NCBI GenBank assembly: GCA_012861695.1
Contig: JAAOOA010000280.1
Span: forward strand, 171,501 to 235,500
Direction: 5' to 3'
Source of the DNA: Trematomus loennbergii
Lineage: Eukaryota; Chordata; Actinopteri; Perciformes; Nototheniidae
DNA: 64,000 bases
Shown here: piece after piece, positions 1 through 10,190 of the stretch
Layout: each line of letters starts with the position of its first letter
How positions within the stretch are numbered: the stretch's first letter is position 1
Translations under genes and position numbers: made by a program
The notes under the pieces: model-generated
Database searches by the model: none
Seen by the model: only the letters and a program-made list of their open reading frames with translations
Told to the model about the DNA's origin: nothing

Positions 1-170
1 TATTTACTATTTTAAGATGTTTATGTCTATTTTACATTAACTTGACATTGCCTTCTCAGAACCTGCCATTCCAAACAACATGATATTTGTGATTGGCAGA
101 TGACCTTTAATGAATATATAATGAGCTCCATGGAGGAAGAAGGATGGTGATAAAAGCAGCATCACAGCTT
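1..170. other. AT-rich non-coding start of window
   Basis: I see no gene, RNA or transposon end here. It runs directly into the 98-bp minisatellite. Confidence 0.5.
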
Positions 171-758
171 CATGTTCACTGAGATGCTGTCTGTCTGTAC
201 ATGCTTCATCATATCTACATTAATGTTGTATTAATGTTTCACCAGCTGGATTCAGGTCAGTTTCTCCTCATGTTCACTGAGATGCTGTCTGTCTGTACAT
301 GCTTCATCATATCTACATTAATGTTGTATTAATGTTTCACCAGCTGGATTCAGGTCAGTTTCTCCTCATGTTCACTGAGATGCTGTCTGTCTGTACATGC
401 TTCATCATATCTACATTAATGTTGTATTAATGTTTCACCAGCTGGATTCAGGTCAGTTTCTCCTCATGTTCACTGAGATGCTGTCTGTCTGTACATGCTT
501 CATCATATCTACATTAATGTTGTATTAATGTTTCACCAGCTGGATTCAGGTCAGTTTCTCCTCATGTTCACTGAGATGCTGTCTGTCTGTACATGCTTCA
601 TCATATCTACATTAATGTTGTATTAATGTTTCACCAGCTGGATTCAGGTCAGTTTCTCCTCATGTTCACTGAGATGCTGTCTGTCTGTACATGCTTCATC
701 ATATCTACATTAATGTTGTATTAATGTTTAACAGCTGGATTCAGGTCAGTTTCTCCTC
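171..758. repeat. 98-bp minisatellite, six near-identical copies
   Basis: Units start at 171, 269, 367, 465, 563 and 661, exactly 98 bp apart, and are almost identical. Each ends with the block CAGCTGGATTCAGGTCAG and the run TTTCTCCTCATGTT. The last unit has lost two bases before the CAGCTGG block. The array lies 1.2 kb upstream of the olfactory receptor gene. High identity implies recent expansion or homogenisation. Confidence 0.95.
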
Positions 759-1450
759 ATGTTTCGTGTTCACATACAGTCCATGGTTCTCTGTGGTCAT
801 GTTTCTGCTCAGTGGTATATATTAATATGTTAACAGGTGGATTCAGGTCTGTTTCTCCTCATGTTTCGTGTTCATTGTGATGATTGTCTGCTGGTTTATG
901 ACTCATTTCACATATATGTCATATGTATAACCACTCTTTAAATCATTGTTATATGCTCATGCTTTTGTTTTAACAGGTGGAGGTCAGTTTCTCCTCATGT
1001 TTACTGAGATTATGTTTCTCTGTTTTCATGATTAATCATATTTAACATTCTTTAAATGAATGTTATAACTATTAATGTTGTGTGTATATATTAACATAAT
1101 TGTTTAAACAGGTGGATTCAGGTCTGTTTCTCTGCTTCGTGTTCACTGTAATAATCTTTCTGTCTTTTCCTGATTCATTATGAAACAAAATATGTACTTT
1201 ATATTAATGCTGTATATATTAATGTTATATAAATTGAAGTTAATGTTTAAACAGGTGGATTCAGGTCAGTTTCTCCTCACGTTTCGTGTTCCTTGTGCTA
1301 ATGTTAGTTTAATATTTTACTTATAAATGTTATTTTGAAGTCATATGTATAATGTTTCTTACATTATTGTTATATATTCACGTTAATGTTTAACAGGTGG
1401 ATTCAGGTCAGTTTCTCCTCACTTTCGTGTTCCTTGTGATGATTGTTCTG
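759..1450. repeat. Decayed continuation of the upstream minisatellite
   Basis: The block AACAGGTGGATTCAGGTC (or a close variant) followed by TTTCTCCTCA recurs at about 833, 977, 1109, 1251 and 1394, spaced about 130-145 bp apart by diverged AT-rich sequence. This looks like an older, longer-period version of the 98-bp array. The AACAGGT core also occurs at 1945, just before the olfactory receptor reading frame. Confidence 0.8.
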
Positions 1451-1689
1451 CTGGTTTATGACTAATTTCACATATATAATGTCATGTTTCTCATTTTTCG
1501 TGTTCATTGTGATGATGCTTTTGCCTGTTTCTGATTCATGATAGATATTTATCATTGACTTATACATTAATGTTCAAGCAGATATTTTAGTATCTGATTG
1601 TATACTAATTAACTGTAAATTCATATTCTATGAATACACGTTTTAAATATGAATGTTAAATAAATGTGTTTTAAATATTCCAGTTTCCT

Positions 1690-1830
1690 TATCTGTTTTT
1701 TTTATTTTTTATTTAACCTTTATTTAACCAGATAAAAGCATTGAGATAAAATCTCATTTTCAATGCTGACCTGGCCACGAAGGCAGCAACATTACACATA
1801 ACACAAACATATAAAATACAGAGAACATAA
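1690..1830. repeat. Common fish interspersed repeat fragment
   Basis: The segment has a T-rich lead, a TTTATTTAACC motif, an ATCTCATTTTCAATG stretch and a CTGACCTGGCCACGAAGGCAG block. I recognise this as a very common fish interspersed repeat, probably a retroposon tail, but cannot name the family. Confidence 0.4.
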
Positions 1831-2019
1831 CTAAGAAAACAAAAGACGAAAAAGCAGTCACTACATTGTGCACATTATTGTATATGTCAATGTGATATAA
1901 ACTAATGTTATATCCTTTATTTAAATGTTTTTATAAATAATGTTAACAGGTTGGTTAGCTCTGTTGTTGTTACTGTTGTTGACCTGAGGTCACAGTGTGT
2001 TGTTTGTTGGGGTCTCCTC

Positions 2020-2970
2020 ATGACGTCAGCAGGGTTTAACGTGACCTCGTCCCTGACGCTGGTCGGTTTCTCCTCGCTGTCTGGCCACAGCTCGCTCTTA
2101 TTCTTCGTGTTTTTGTTGCTGTACCTCTTCGTGTTGTTCAGTGACTCTCTGGTGATTTATATCATCTGTTCGCAGCGAGCTCTTCACCGGCCCATGTTTG
2201 CCTTCGTGGCATCACTTCTGCTGAACTCTCTCACAGCCAGCACACTGATTTATCCTAAACTTCTGTCAGATCTGTTGCTGTCCGGCGCCGGCTTGGTGCA
2301 GGTGTCCCGGACTTTGTGTCTGTGCCAGGGTTTCTTTGTTTCCACTCTTGGTGGAGCTAGCTTCATGCTATTGTCGGCCATGGCCTTTGACCGCTACCTG
2401 TCCATCTGCCACCCGATGCACTACGCTGTGCTGGTAACTCCTGCCAAGGTGGTGCTGATGCTGCTTTTCTGCTGGATGCTGCCTGTTATTTTAGGGGTAG
2501 TCTCAACGCTGCTGGCTAGCCGCTTACCGCTCTGCAGGGCGCAGCTCAAAGTGGCCTACTGCGACATCTTCAGCATTGTGAGCCTGAGCTGCGGTGGTGC
2601 TGAAGCGCAGCTGAGTGGAATATACAGTGTGCTGATCACAGCAGTTATCATATTCCTGCCCGCCACCTTCATGATCTTCTCCTACGCTAGGATCCTCTTC
2701 ATCTGTCTGCGGCGCTCACGTAGCTTCAGCAGCAAAGCTCTACAAACCTGTCTTCCTCACCTGCTCGTCTTCTTTAACTATTCCATCAGCGTCTACTTAG
2801 ATCTGATGATTCGCCGCCTGCAGAGCAACAGAGAATCTGACACCACCCTCATCACCTCCATTGTGATCCTGATAATACCCACTGTACTGGACCCGGTGGT
2901 GTACGGACTGAAGTTAAAGGAGGTGTTCACGCATGTGAAGAGGCTGCTGAGCTGCCGCAGAGACAGCTGA
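2020..2970 (+). CDS. Olfactory receptor, seven-transmembrane GPCR
   Basis: An intact intronless frame of 316 residues, the usual size for an odorant receptor. I chose the ATG at 2020; the open frame extends upstream only through a TTG codon, and the stretch just before 1951 resembles a splice acceptor (TTAACAGG), so a non-coding 5' exon is likely. Hallmarks in order: an N-glycosylation site NVT at residue 7; TM1 with FSDSLVIYIIC (SD where most receptors have GN); LHRPMFAFVASLL in TM2; a conserved Cys before TM3; MAFDRYLSICHPMHY at the end of TM3; SYARIL in TM5; KALQTCLPHLLVFF in TM6; PTVLDPVVYGLK in TM7 (LDP for the usual LNP). Odorant receptors act in cilia of olfactory neurons and couple to G-olf. 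The sequence is teleost-like; subfamily and ligand cannot be read. No neighbouring receptor lies in the window. Confidence 0.93.
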   Translation: MTSAGFNVTSSLTLVGFSSLSGHSSLLFFVFLLLYLFVLFSDSLVIYIICSQRALHRPMFAFVASLLLNSLTASTLIYPKLLSDLLLSGAGLVQVSRTLCLCQGFFVSTLGGASFMLLSAMAFDRYLSICHPMHYAVLVTPAKVVLMLLFCWMLPVILGVVSTLLASRLPLCRAQLKVAYCDIFSIVSLSCGGAEAQLSGIYSVLITAVIIFLPATFMIFSYARILFICLRRSRSFSSKALQTCLPHLLVFFNYSISVYLDLMIRRLQSNRESDTTLITSIVILIIPTVLDPVVYGLKLKEVFTHVKRLLSCRRDS

Positions 2971-3184
2971 TCCCAACACTGTTTGATTGCACCACACAAA
3001 GATCCATGCAGCCAGAAGCATTTGTTGCACATCAGGAGAAACAGTGCGGCCCATATTCAGTTGATCACCACAAACATAACTGAGAGCGGGAAACATTTTC
3101 TAGGCCTCCTTCGTCACCATGGGCCATCCCCAAGAGGGTCCCGTCTCCATCCTCCCCTAGAGGGTCCTGTCAACTTCTATATCT

Positions 3185-3190
3185 AATAAA
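3185..3190 (+). promoter_or_regulatory. Poly(A) signal AATAAA of the olfactory receptor gene
   Basis: A canonical AATAAA lies 215 nt past the receptor stop codon, in the expected orientation and range. No other good candidate is closer. Confidence 0.55.
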
Positions 3191-3436
3191 ATATGAATAG
3201 GTGACATAAAAGAAAAGTACCAAAATGTATGAACAAATACAATAGACGATTGTTTACTTATGTTATACGTATATTTGAGGTTTGCATTTCTAAGGAAAAG
3301 GTTTCCAGATTTCTTCAAACATATTTAGTCTGTTCCTCAAATATTTTTAGACAGTGATATTCCCCATCAGGGGTATTCCAGCGTGTGAGGTGGTCTACTA
3401 GGGGCCGTGGTGGTTGTACAGTCTGACCGCTGCAGG

Positions 3437-3940
3437 AAGGAAGGAGCTGTGGTATCTCTCCGTGAAACACTGTGATGCAGCAGCCTCACTGAAGGAGCTG
3501 TGGTATCTCTCTGAAACACCGTGGTGCAGCAGCCTCACTGAAGGAGCTGTGGTATCTCTCTGAAACACCGTGGTGCAGCAGCCTCACTGAAGGAGCTGTG
3601 GTATCTCTCCGTGAAACACCGTGGTGCAGCAGCCTCACTGAAGGACCTGTGGTATCTCTCCGTGAAACACCGTGGTGCAGCAGCCTCACTGAAGGAGCTG
3701 TGGTATCTCTCCGTGAAACACCGTGGTGCAGCAGCCTCACTGAAGGACCTGTGGTATCTCTCCGTGAAACACCGTGGTACAGCAGCCTCACTGAAGGACC
3801 TGTGATGTCTCTCTGTGAAACACTGTGGTGCAGCAGCCTCACTGAAGGACCTATGGTATGTCTCCGTGAAACACCGTGGTGCAGCAGCCTCACTGAAGGA
3901 CCTGTGGTGTCTCTCTGTGCAGACAGGGTGTCCAGCAGGG
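3437..3940. repeat. 49-51-bp minisatellite, about ten copies
   Basis: Repeated units contain GTGGTATCTCTCCGTGAAAC and GGTGCAGCAGCCTCACTGAA. Early units are 49 bp, later ones 51 bp. Because 51 is divisible by three, long repetitive frames stay open on both strands; they are artefacts. The unit resembles part of a fish LINE, so this is probably a retroposon fragment amplified in tandem. Confidence 0.9.
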
Positions 3941-4263
3941 AGGACAGCTCAGCCATGTGATAGTTCTTCTGGTTTAGCACTAGCAGCTTTGTAAATAGTG
4001 AGTTGTATTAGAGATCATTCACAGCTACACTGAGGTGATCGGATGGTTTATAGCAGGGGTACTCAAATACAAATCTTAAAAGGTCCAAAAAAATATGTCA
4101 ATAAGACAAAGGTCCGTTTATTACGGTCATTCAAACTTTTAAACAATTGCAACAAGATTCTTAACACGAGGTTGCAAAAACAAAAATAATCTGTATGCAG
4201 CAGTTTTCATTGTTATTGTGTCTGTGCTTGATCCCTCAGAGTCGCAGTGTGAGAGCTGCACAG

Positions 4264-4512
4264 TTATGAATAAAGGCAGCTGCACCCTCTTTCATTCAGC
4301 ATTCCCATTATTGCTTTATAAATGTCTTGCCCCCTTGTGTGTCCACTGAGGTTCGTCAGGCCCAACACATCTTCAACAAACTCCCCCTTTGCCTCATCAT
4401 AAAAACTCACAAACACCAGCAACTGAGCATTGTCAGTGGTGTCAGTGGACTCATCCACAGCTAAGGAAATGCACTGTGCATTTTGTATTCCATCACAAAG
4501 TTGATTAATCAA
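4264..4512 (-). pseudogene. hAT-type transposase fragment
   Basis: An 82-codon open piece reads ISLAVDESTDTTDNAQLLVF and then a GEFVEDVLGL segment. This matches the block holding the first catalytic Asp in hAT transposases of the type domesticated as SCAND3, FAM200 and GTF2IRD2. The N-terminal zinc finger, the rest of the RNase H-like fold and the C-terminal dimerisation region are missing. The frame ends quickly on both sides, so it is a decayed fragment, not a gene. Confidence 0.7.
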
Positions 4513-5771
4513 ATCACCAGCCAGTATTTATGTTCTTCTGGTTGCTGTGGAATCTGAGAAGGGGATTTGCTTGATTTGACCTGTTATTTCCTCTTTTTGT
4601 TTGCCTTCAAACATGGTCTCCATCACTTCAGTCATGCATTCTTTTATACTTCAGTTATTATCCAGTGGAAAGCCCTTACCTACTGGCCTAGTTCAATCAA
4701 AGTGGTTACTTTTTTTTGGCTGGGCAGTGTAGTTTTACACACCGTCTTATTTGACTTTCTCAGGACTTAAAACAGTTTTTTGGGGGCAGACCGTCACAAA
4801 GACAAAATATATATTTACACACGTAAGGTCATCATCTTAACAGTGTTGTATGCTCATCCGTGAGCAGAGCATCAAGTTGACATGTCTATTACAGCTGAAT
4901 GCGCCAATCATATTTCCACGCTCGCCAGGGCCGGGGGAGGGGTTACAAGACGTGCGTCTTGTGCTGCATTCACTTGCACTCGGACATTAGAGACTTTCTC
5001 TCATAAATGTCTGATGAGCCACAACTTTTCTTTCAAAACAAATCTGCCAACTGGGGTGGCAGCGCCTATTTTTAGGGTGGCAGTTGCCACCCCATGCCAC
5101 CCCGGTAGGTGGAACTAGGCTACTAGATACAGTACAGATGCAACTAGATGAGCTGTTAACTCTCGCTCTGACCCAGACAGGTTGAAAAAGACGACACGCA
5201 TTTTTCCCACCCGCATTCCGTGAAGACCCGCCCTACTGTGCCTCTGTATTCGCAGACTGTTGGTGGGGGGAAAAAACGCTGACGGGATGCTGAATGTGAT
5301 TGGACCAATGCGTTGACAGACACACACAGACAGTAGAACAGTCGTACATGCAGAGCGCTGTTTGCAGTGGACATAGCGGAGAATTTTGACTCGTTGCGTT
5401 GTGGCGATGTCTCCCAGATAACACAGATAACACAGATAATACATATGAAAAGTATAATTTGCTCAGAGTCCAGAGACAGTTGTGGTTCGGTCCGGATCCG
5501 GACCGGAGTCCGGACTTTGAGGATGCCTGGTTTATAGCATCCTCTGTTAGTGACTGCAGGATGACATATGACTTTAACATCTCATATTAGGAAGTGCAGC
5601 TGCATTAATTGTTTCTTTATCAAATTCACAGAAAAAACACATCACATTTCTTTGTTTGAGTTTATATCTCACTGTAACTAAAGTGCAAAGTCATCTTCAT
5701 GGAGCTAATGTACTATTTCTCCTCATATAAATGTAAAAAATGCTCCAAACTTACTGAAACTCTCTCTAAAA
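4513..5771. other. Intergenic, no recognised gene
   Basis: I see no credible coding region. The stretch at 5050-5105 repeats GGTGGCAG and GCCACCCC in a locally inverted way. GGATCCGGACCGGAGTCCGG at about 5494 is GC-rich and partly palindromic and may be a decayed transposon end. Small open frames here lack known motifs. Confidence 0.4.
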
Positions 5772-6096
5772 CATGTCCAACTAAAACCACCAGACTCAGG
5801 GACAGTTTCATCCCACAGGCCATAAGACTATTAAACACCTGAACTTTGAAACAACATCCATAACATTAATCTGGCTGCAACTTAGAAATTATTGATCTAA
5901 TATATCATATTCCAATCACTTGTATATAGACTCTTATTGCACTATTTTTCTTTTTGTATTTACTTGCACTATTTTTTCTGTTTTTCTGTTTTATTGTGTT
6001 GCTCTGTTGGAGGAGCCTGTGACCTCAGATTTTCATCGTCATAACTACACTGTAGCTATGTACGTATGACCAATAAAAGCCTTGAACCTTGAACAT
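5772..6096 (+). mobile_element. 5'-truncated LINE: ORF2 tail and 3' UTR
   Basis: It starts with the end of a LINE ORF2 (TTRLRDSFIPQA, then a stop after LLNT) and continues through a 3' UTR to GACCAATAAAAGCCTTGAAC with a TTGAAC-type tail. The same ORF2 end recurs, longer, at 53830-53982. Most of the element is missing, as expected for truncated target-primed insertions. Confidence 0.75.
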
Positions 6097-6558
6097 AGCA
6101 CCATGCCTACACACGGTAACATCACGTCCTGACCTGTAGAGACAGTAAAGTGGAGCCAGGATTCAGTTAACCCGCCTAACAAGGGACAATGGTAACACAT
6201 GTAAAGAGTACATAAACAATAAATGTCTTTTATGCAACATTTACATTTTTCCAGATTTTTTTTAATTGTGTGTTATTTGTGATATCGTCTTTTCTACTGT
6301 AGAAATGTTCAGTGGCGATCCTAGAGTCGGTGGGGGCCCTAGGCAGAGATGGGGTCGTTACTCAAAAAAAGTAATATATTACTTTACTTCGTTACTCTCT
6401 ACATAAAGTAACTCGTTACTCAGCAACAGCCTAGCCAAAACAAAAAACGTAGGCCTACATGTGCACACATATAACAATTACTATTGCAATAAGGAAGACA
6501 TAACACAAGTTAATAACGGTGAACATTCTAGTTTTTGCTGCTTGTTCGGAGTCGGCAC

Positions 6559-6825
6559 TCACTCAACATCATCACTGTGGGTTCGGGGGTCTTTAGCTAG
6601 CTTGGTGTTAGCATGTTGCCTCTGCAGGTGCTTGGAGAGGTTTGATGTTGTTGTGTTTGAAGCAGAGCACCTTACCGTCACATTCCTGTCCTTTCTTCTT
6701 ACACATGTAAAGTAATGGGCATACCTCCACCCCTCGAAAGTTATAGCTGTTGATGTCTCTGTCTCAGTCTGCAGCACAACCCCTGTGACAGCTGCATGTG
6801 GACAAGTCGCGCAAATGTTACGCAA
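6559..6825 (-). pseudogene. BED zinc-finger remnant of a hAT transposase
   Basis: The frame reads WRYAHYFTCVRRKDRNVTV, then TSNLSKHLQRQHANTKLA. This matches the BED-type finger at the N-terminus of ZBED-like hAT transposases: the aromatic lead, the LSKHLQRQH helix and its zinc-binding His pair. The second Cys of the finger is not in place and no catalytic domain follows. It is the internal relic of the element at 6344-8066. Confidence 0.65.
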
Positions 6826-6962
6826 ATATAAACCTGCGGTGGAAATCCCTCTTGTGACTTGAAATATTTAAAATGTTAAAAGTTAGACAATCACATTTAC
6901 CAATCTTATCTACCCCTGGAACTAGCTAAACTAGTTATAAATGTTTATTATTTACTGTCGGG

Positions 6963-7863
6963 TGAAGTAAAAAGATATGATTCTACACTGTATTGGAGTA
7001 AACATGTATTGTTTGAACTGTTTTATGTAATCACAACGGTTTTGGGTAATTATATATAGAATAGGAATGTTATTCTTACTTTCCAAACTCACTGATCCAG
7101 AGATTCTGTGTATACACACACCTTGCCTGGGTTTCACCCCTAAAAGCAGATGTCGTCATTAAGGTCGTTAAAGACAACATTACATCGCTCCTTATTACCG
7201 CTAAGACCAGATGCTGTTTTTAAGTCGTTAAAATACATCGTTAAATAGGTGAAGAACGCATGGAAAGGGAATGTGGTGTAGATAAGGTGGGGATGAACGT
7301 TGACTTTTGACCTGGTGAAATTTAGGATCTCACTCTCTGTTCGGAACTCTGATTGACCTCGGCCAGAAGCGAATCCAGCCAATCAGGACACTTGGGGGAG
7401 GTGAGCAGTTTAAACAGCTCCTCCCCAGGGGCTCTCTAATTCGCTTGGGAGGAAAATGGGAAGGAAGAGTTGAGCAATCTCCGCCCCAAAAATAGATATG
7501 AATACTGATGCTTTTGTATGTGAGGTCACTTTTTTGTTTGGTGAGTTGGTTTGATCCCGATATCTGTGTCCGAATTGCATCACAAACCTGAAGTCCAATT
7601 TCTTTTTGGTTTGATGAGTTGGTTTGATCCCGACACATTTATCCGAATCGCATCACAAACCTGAAAGCCCGGAGTGCTCGAGTACTCTGTATAACTTGTA
7701 TATGTGTTTGGTTTCCTACTAGAAGTAAACTCAGATAATTTGTTATAACTTTGATTCCGGTGTTTTCAATTCCTTTCTTAATTTAATAGAGATCCAGCCT
7801 CATCCAACGAACGGCGCGGAGAGGGGGGCTATTCAGCCACCAGAAAAGTGTTCTACTCCAACA
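6963..7863. mobile_element. Solo LTR, copy 1 (nested in a hAT)
   Basis: It starts TGAAGTAAAA and ends CTCCAACA, flanked by a perfect 4-bp duplication CGGG (6959-6962 and 7864-7867). The family shares blocks with copies at 11562 and 17092: an early TGTTTGAACTG region, CTCCGCCCCAAAA in the middle and AATAGAGAT near the end, before CCAACGAACGGCGC. A 4-bp duplication with TG...CA ends fits a retrovirus-like element reduced to one LTR by LTR-LTR recombination. At 901 bp it is the longest copy. Confidence 0.85.
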
Positions 7864-8110
7864 CGGGTCACTCATTACTGGATCAGCGAGCTGCATGAGA
7901 CACAGACGGGCTGTCAGGAGAGAGAGAGAGAAAGAGAGGCTCCGTTTATTAAACCCGCCGTGTTATTATCCAAAGTTACTGTACACTTCTGAATGTTAGT
8001 AACTATAGTGTGATTACTGAATTGATACCAGTAACGCGTTACATTACTCCGTTACACCCAACTCTGGCCCTAGGCAAACATTCACTGGGGGGGCCTCGAA
8101 CCAGCTTTTC

Positions 8111-8162
8111 ATTCATCACGTAATTAATCAAGTTAGATTCATCACGTAATTAATCAAGTTAG
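8111..8162. repeat. 26-bp direct duplication
   Basis: The stretch ATTCATCACGTAATTAATCA plus six bases is present twice, back to back and without change (8111-8136, 8137-8162). It looks like a simple slippage or repair duplication. Confidence 0.85.
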
Positions 8163-8194
8163 ATTAAAGTGAATGGGCACTACAATTCAGAGGT

Positions 8195-9541
8195 TAACCT
8201 GGTATTTTTACTCCACTACATTTATTTTAGTTACTTTGCAGATTCTGATTAATGATGTGAAATATAAACAACCCTTAAATCAGGCTTTAGTTACACCTGA
8301 GTAAAATTCAGGGAAAGGTGATTGTCAAGTGCCAACAATCAGGAGAGATATTTGATAGTTGCTGCTTGAGAAGACTAAACATTTATCTGCAGATCCCTAT
8401 AAAGTATATTCATTACTCGTTATTCTCTACTAATAGTTAATTAAAGACTGTATATAATGGCTATTTTGCACATCCCTTTCAAGTTTTCAAGATTTTCTAA
8501 GGATCATTGACATATCATATCCACAACTAATTCAATAACGTGCTTTAACCACTAGGCGGTGCACACAAGGTACACACAGCCATAATAACTTTGTATTATT
8601 AGTGTAGGACACTTGTGTATGTATAACATCTGAAGATGTGTAGTTTTATTCATGTTTTCACATAATTGTACAGGATATTGCTATATTATTTCACATGTTT
8701 TACTTCTAATATCTGATTTGTAAAACATCACAGACAGAAAGGTATATCCGTCATTTAACAGTAAGCTATTGAAATTCTGAATCCATAGATGTGTCTCCCA
8801 TCACCCAAATCCCCTGACTATTCTCTCAACTCAGTATTTACATTCTTATATTCAAAGAAAATCAGTAATATCTTTAAAAACGACAAGTCCTTTTATATCA
8901 GCTGTGCACCGTTATGGTGTATAACGTATTTTTTTCGGATTTCACATCAACAGTAAGTCCGGTTAACTAAAATGTCCGTGCCGAACAATACCCCCAACCC
9001 ATAGATCCGTGGGTTAATAATGTCAATCACCACATTACACACACCCCTTCACATTTGCATTTAAATTTACATTAAAGTATTTCGTGAGGCCTTCTAAAAT
9101 GTTTTTAAATATAATTAGGGTTGTAGTTGAAGAGTTTGTAAATTGCGTTGCCTGGCAACGCAATCGCACAACGTCTTATCCGTTAATTCCACATCCACAC
9201 TAGTCTATGATCCACACACATGGATTAACATCGATTTAATACATTAATGTAGCCTTTGTTTCTGCTAAAAGAGGTGTCGACCAGCTAGGGCAACAAGAAA
9301 ATTGGCGAAATCAAGTGTGACGATTAAAAAATAAATTAAAAACATCTCATTTTGACAATAAAAACCGACCAATAGGCGCGGTAGACCATTTGCTTGGCAC
9401 TTCCAGGTATTTCTCCACTGGTTGGGCCATGTTAACAATACCGTGTAACTGTCACGTTTGAAGGGACGAAACCGTGACATATTCACGTCTCCCAGCATGG
9501 TAGATCGTCACATGTTCACGTCTTGCCGTGATACCGGGTTG
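8195..9541 (-). repeat. Short inverted copy of a 2.4-kb dispersed repeat
   Basis: This segment is the reverse complement of parts of 50527-52908. Shared landmarks are the AACCTGGTATTTTTAC end (8200), the block around 8765-8830 with ATAGATGTGTCTCCCATCACC, and the CGTGATACCGGGTT end (9528). The copy here lacks about 600 bp present in the other (roughly 51980-52610). It abuts the broken transposase at 9543. I cannot name the family, and the ends show no clear terminal inverted repeat. Confidence 0.75.
9142..9164. promoter_or_regulatory. Perfect palindrome resembling an RFX X-box
   Basis: An 11-bp inverted repeat with one central base is built on GTTGCCTGGCAAC. This fits the X-box consensus bound by RFX transcription factors (GTNRCC, short spacer, RGYAAC). 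It lies inside a dispersed repeat, so any function is uncertain. The other repeat copy has a degraded form near 50883. Confidence 0.35.
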
Positions 9542-9542
9542 A

Positions 9543-10190
9543 ATATAGCTCTGCGTAGCTCGTGAAGTCCACCCATCTGTGGTTATTGAGATGCACTCTG
9601 CTTCTTTGAGGCTCTGTGTCACTTTAGCTTTTGTCTCTTGGTACAGAGCTGGTAGCACTGTTCGACTAAAGTATGGCCGTGATGGAATGGCATACTTGGG
9701 CTCCAGCGTGTTAACTAACCTCCGAAATCCACCGTTGTCGACCACAGAAAACGGCCTTAAGTCTTTGGCCATGTACTCGCCGATGCACCTTGTTATTTCC
9801 TCAGCTCTTGGACTGTCATGGGGAAGTGGGGCTCCAAATACTTCTGTCAGAGTCAGTTGGCCCGGCTTACGCTTTTTCCTCACAGTAGGTTGTTGTGGTC
9901 GGAGCTTTTTTGGGTGGCGATTTGACAAATGACTTCTCATGTTTGATGTATTTCCCGAGTTGTAGGTGACCGTCGCCCGGCAGGATTTGCAAATAGTTTC
10001 GCGTTTGCTTTTCACCATTGTCTTTTATTGAAACGGGAAAACCGAAACGCTGCCACACATCAGCTTTAAAAGTCAATGGAGCATCCTCAATTTCACATTC
10101 TTTATTTAGTTGTTGGTCAGCACATTTGTCTACTACTTCGTTTGCCAATTTGTCGTTGGGTCTGACTCTGAGCGAGCGCTTGCTTGCACG
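9543..10190 (-). pseudogene. hAT (ZBED1-like) transposase N-terminus, frameshifted and truncated
   Basis: Two overlapping frames together give the N-terminal part of a hAT transposase. The upstream frame supplies the BED lead FKADVWQRFGF. The downstream frame supplies the zinc ligands in CKSCRATV and SHLSNRHP, then KPGQLTLTEVF, a DLRPFSVVDNGGFRRLV segment and ECISITTDGWTSRATQSYI with the first catalytic Asp. A one-base shift near 10010 separates them. The protein breaks off after TQSYI at 9543, where the dispersed repeat begins, so the rest of the RNase H-like domain and the dimerisation domain are lost. A full ZBED1-like transposase is about 600-700 residues; fewer than 220 remain. On its 5' side the hAT at 10233 has inserted. 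Confidence 0.8.

Larger units (their letters stand above)
6344..8066. mobile_element. Non-autonomous hAT element with 8-bp target duplication
   Basis: The ends are CAGAGATGGG and CCCAACTCTG, inverted repeats matching at 9 of 10 positions. The 8-bp target duplication GCCCTAGG is at 6336-6343 and 8067-8074. Subterminal GTTACT and GTAACG motifs are typical of fish hATs. It holds a remnant of a BED-finger transposase on the minus strand and a later solo LTR insertion (6963-7863). Without that LTR it is about 820 bp, far too short to be autonomous. Confidence 0.88.

Noticed and set aside
3486..3980. Long overlapping frames on both strands rich in SVRLLHHGVSRRDTT or SLRETPWCSSLTEG repeats
   Set aside because: They are open only because the minisatellite unit is 51 bp, a multiple of three. 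No start context, domain or conservation supports them.
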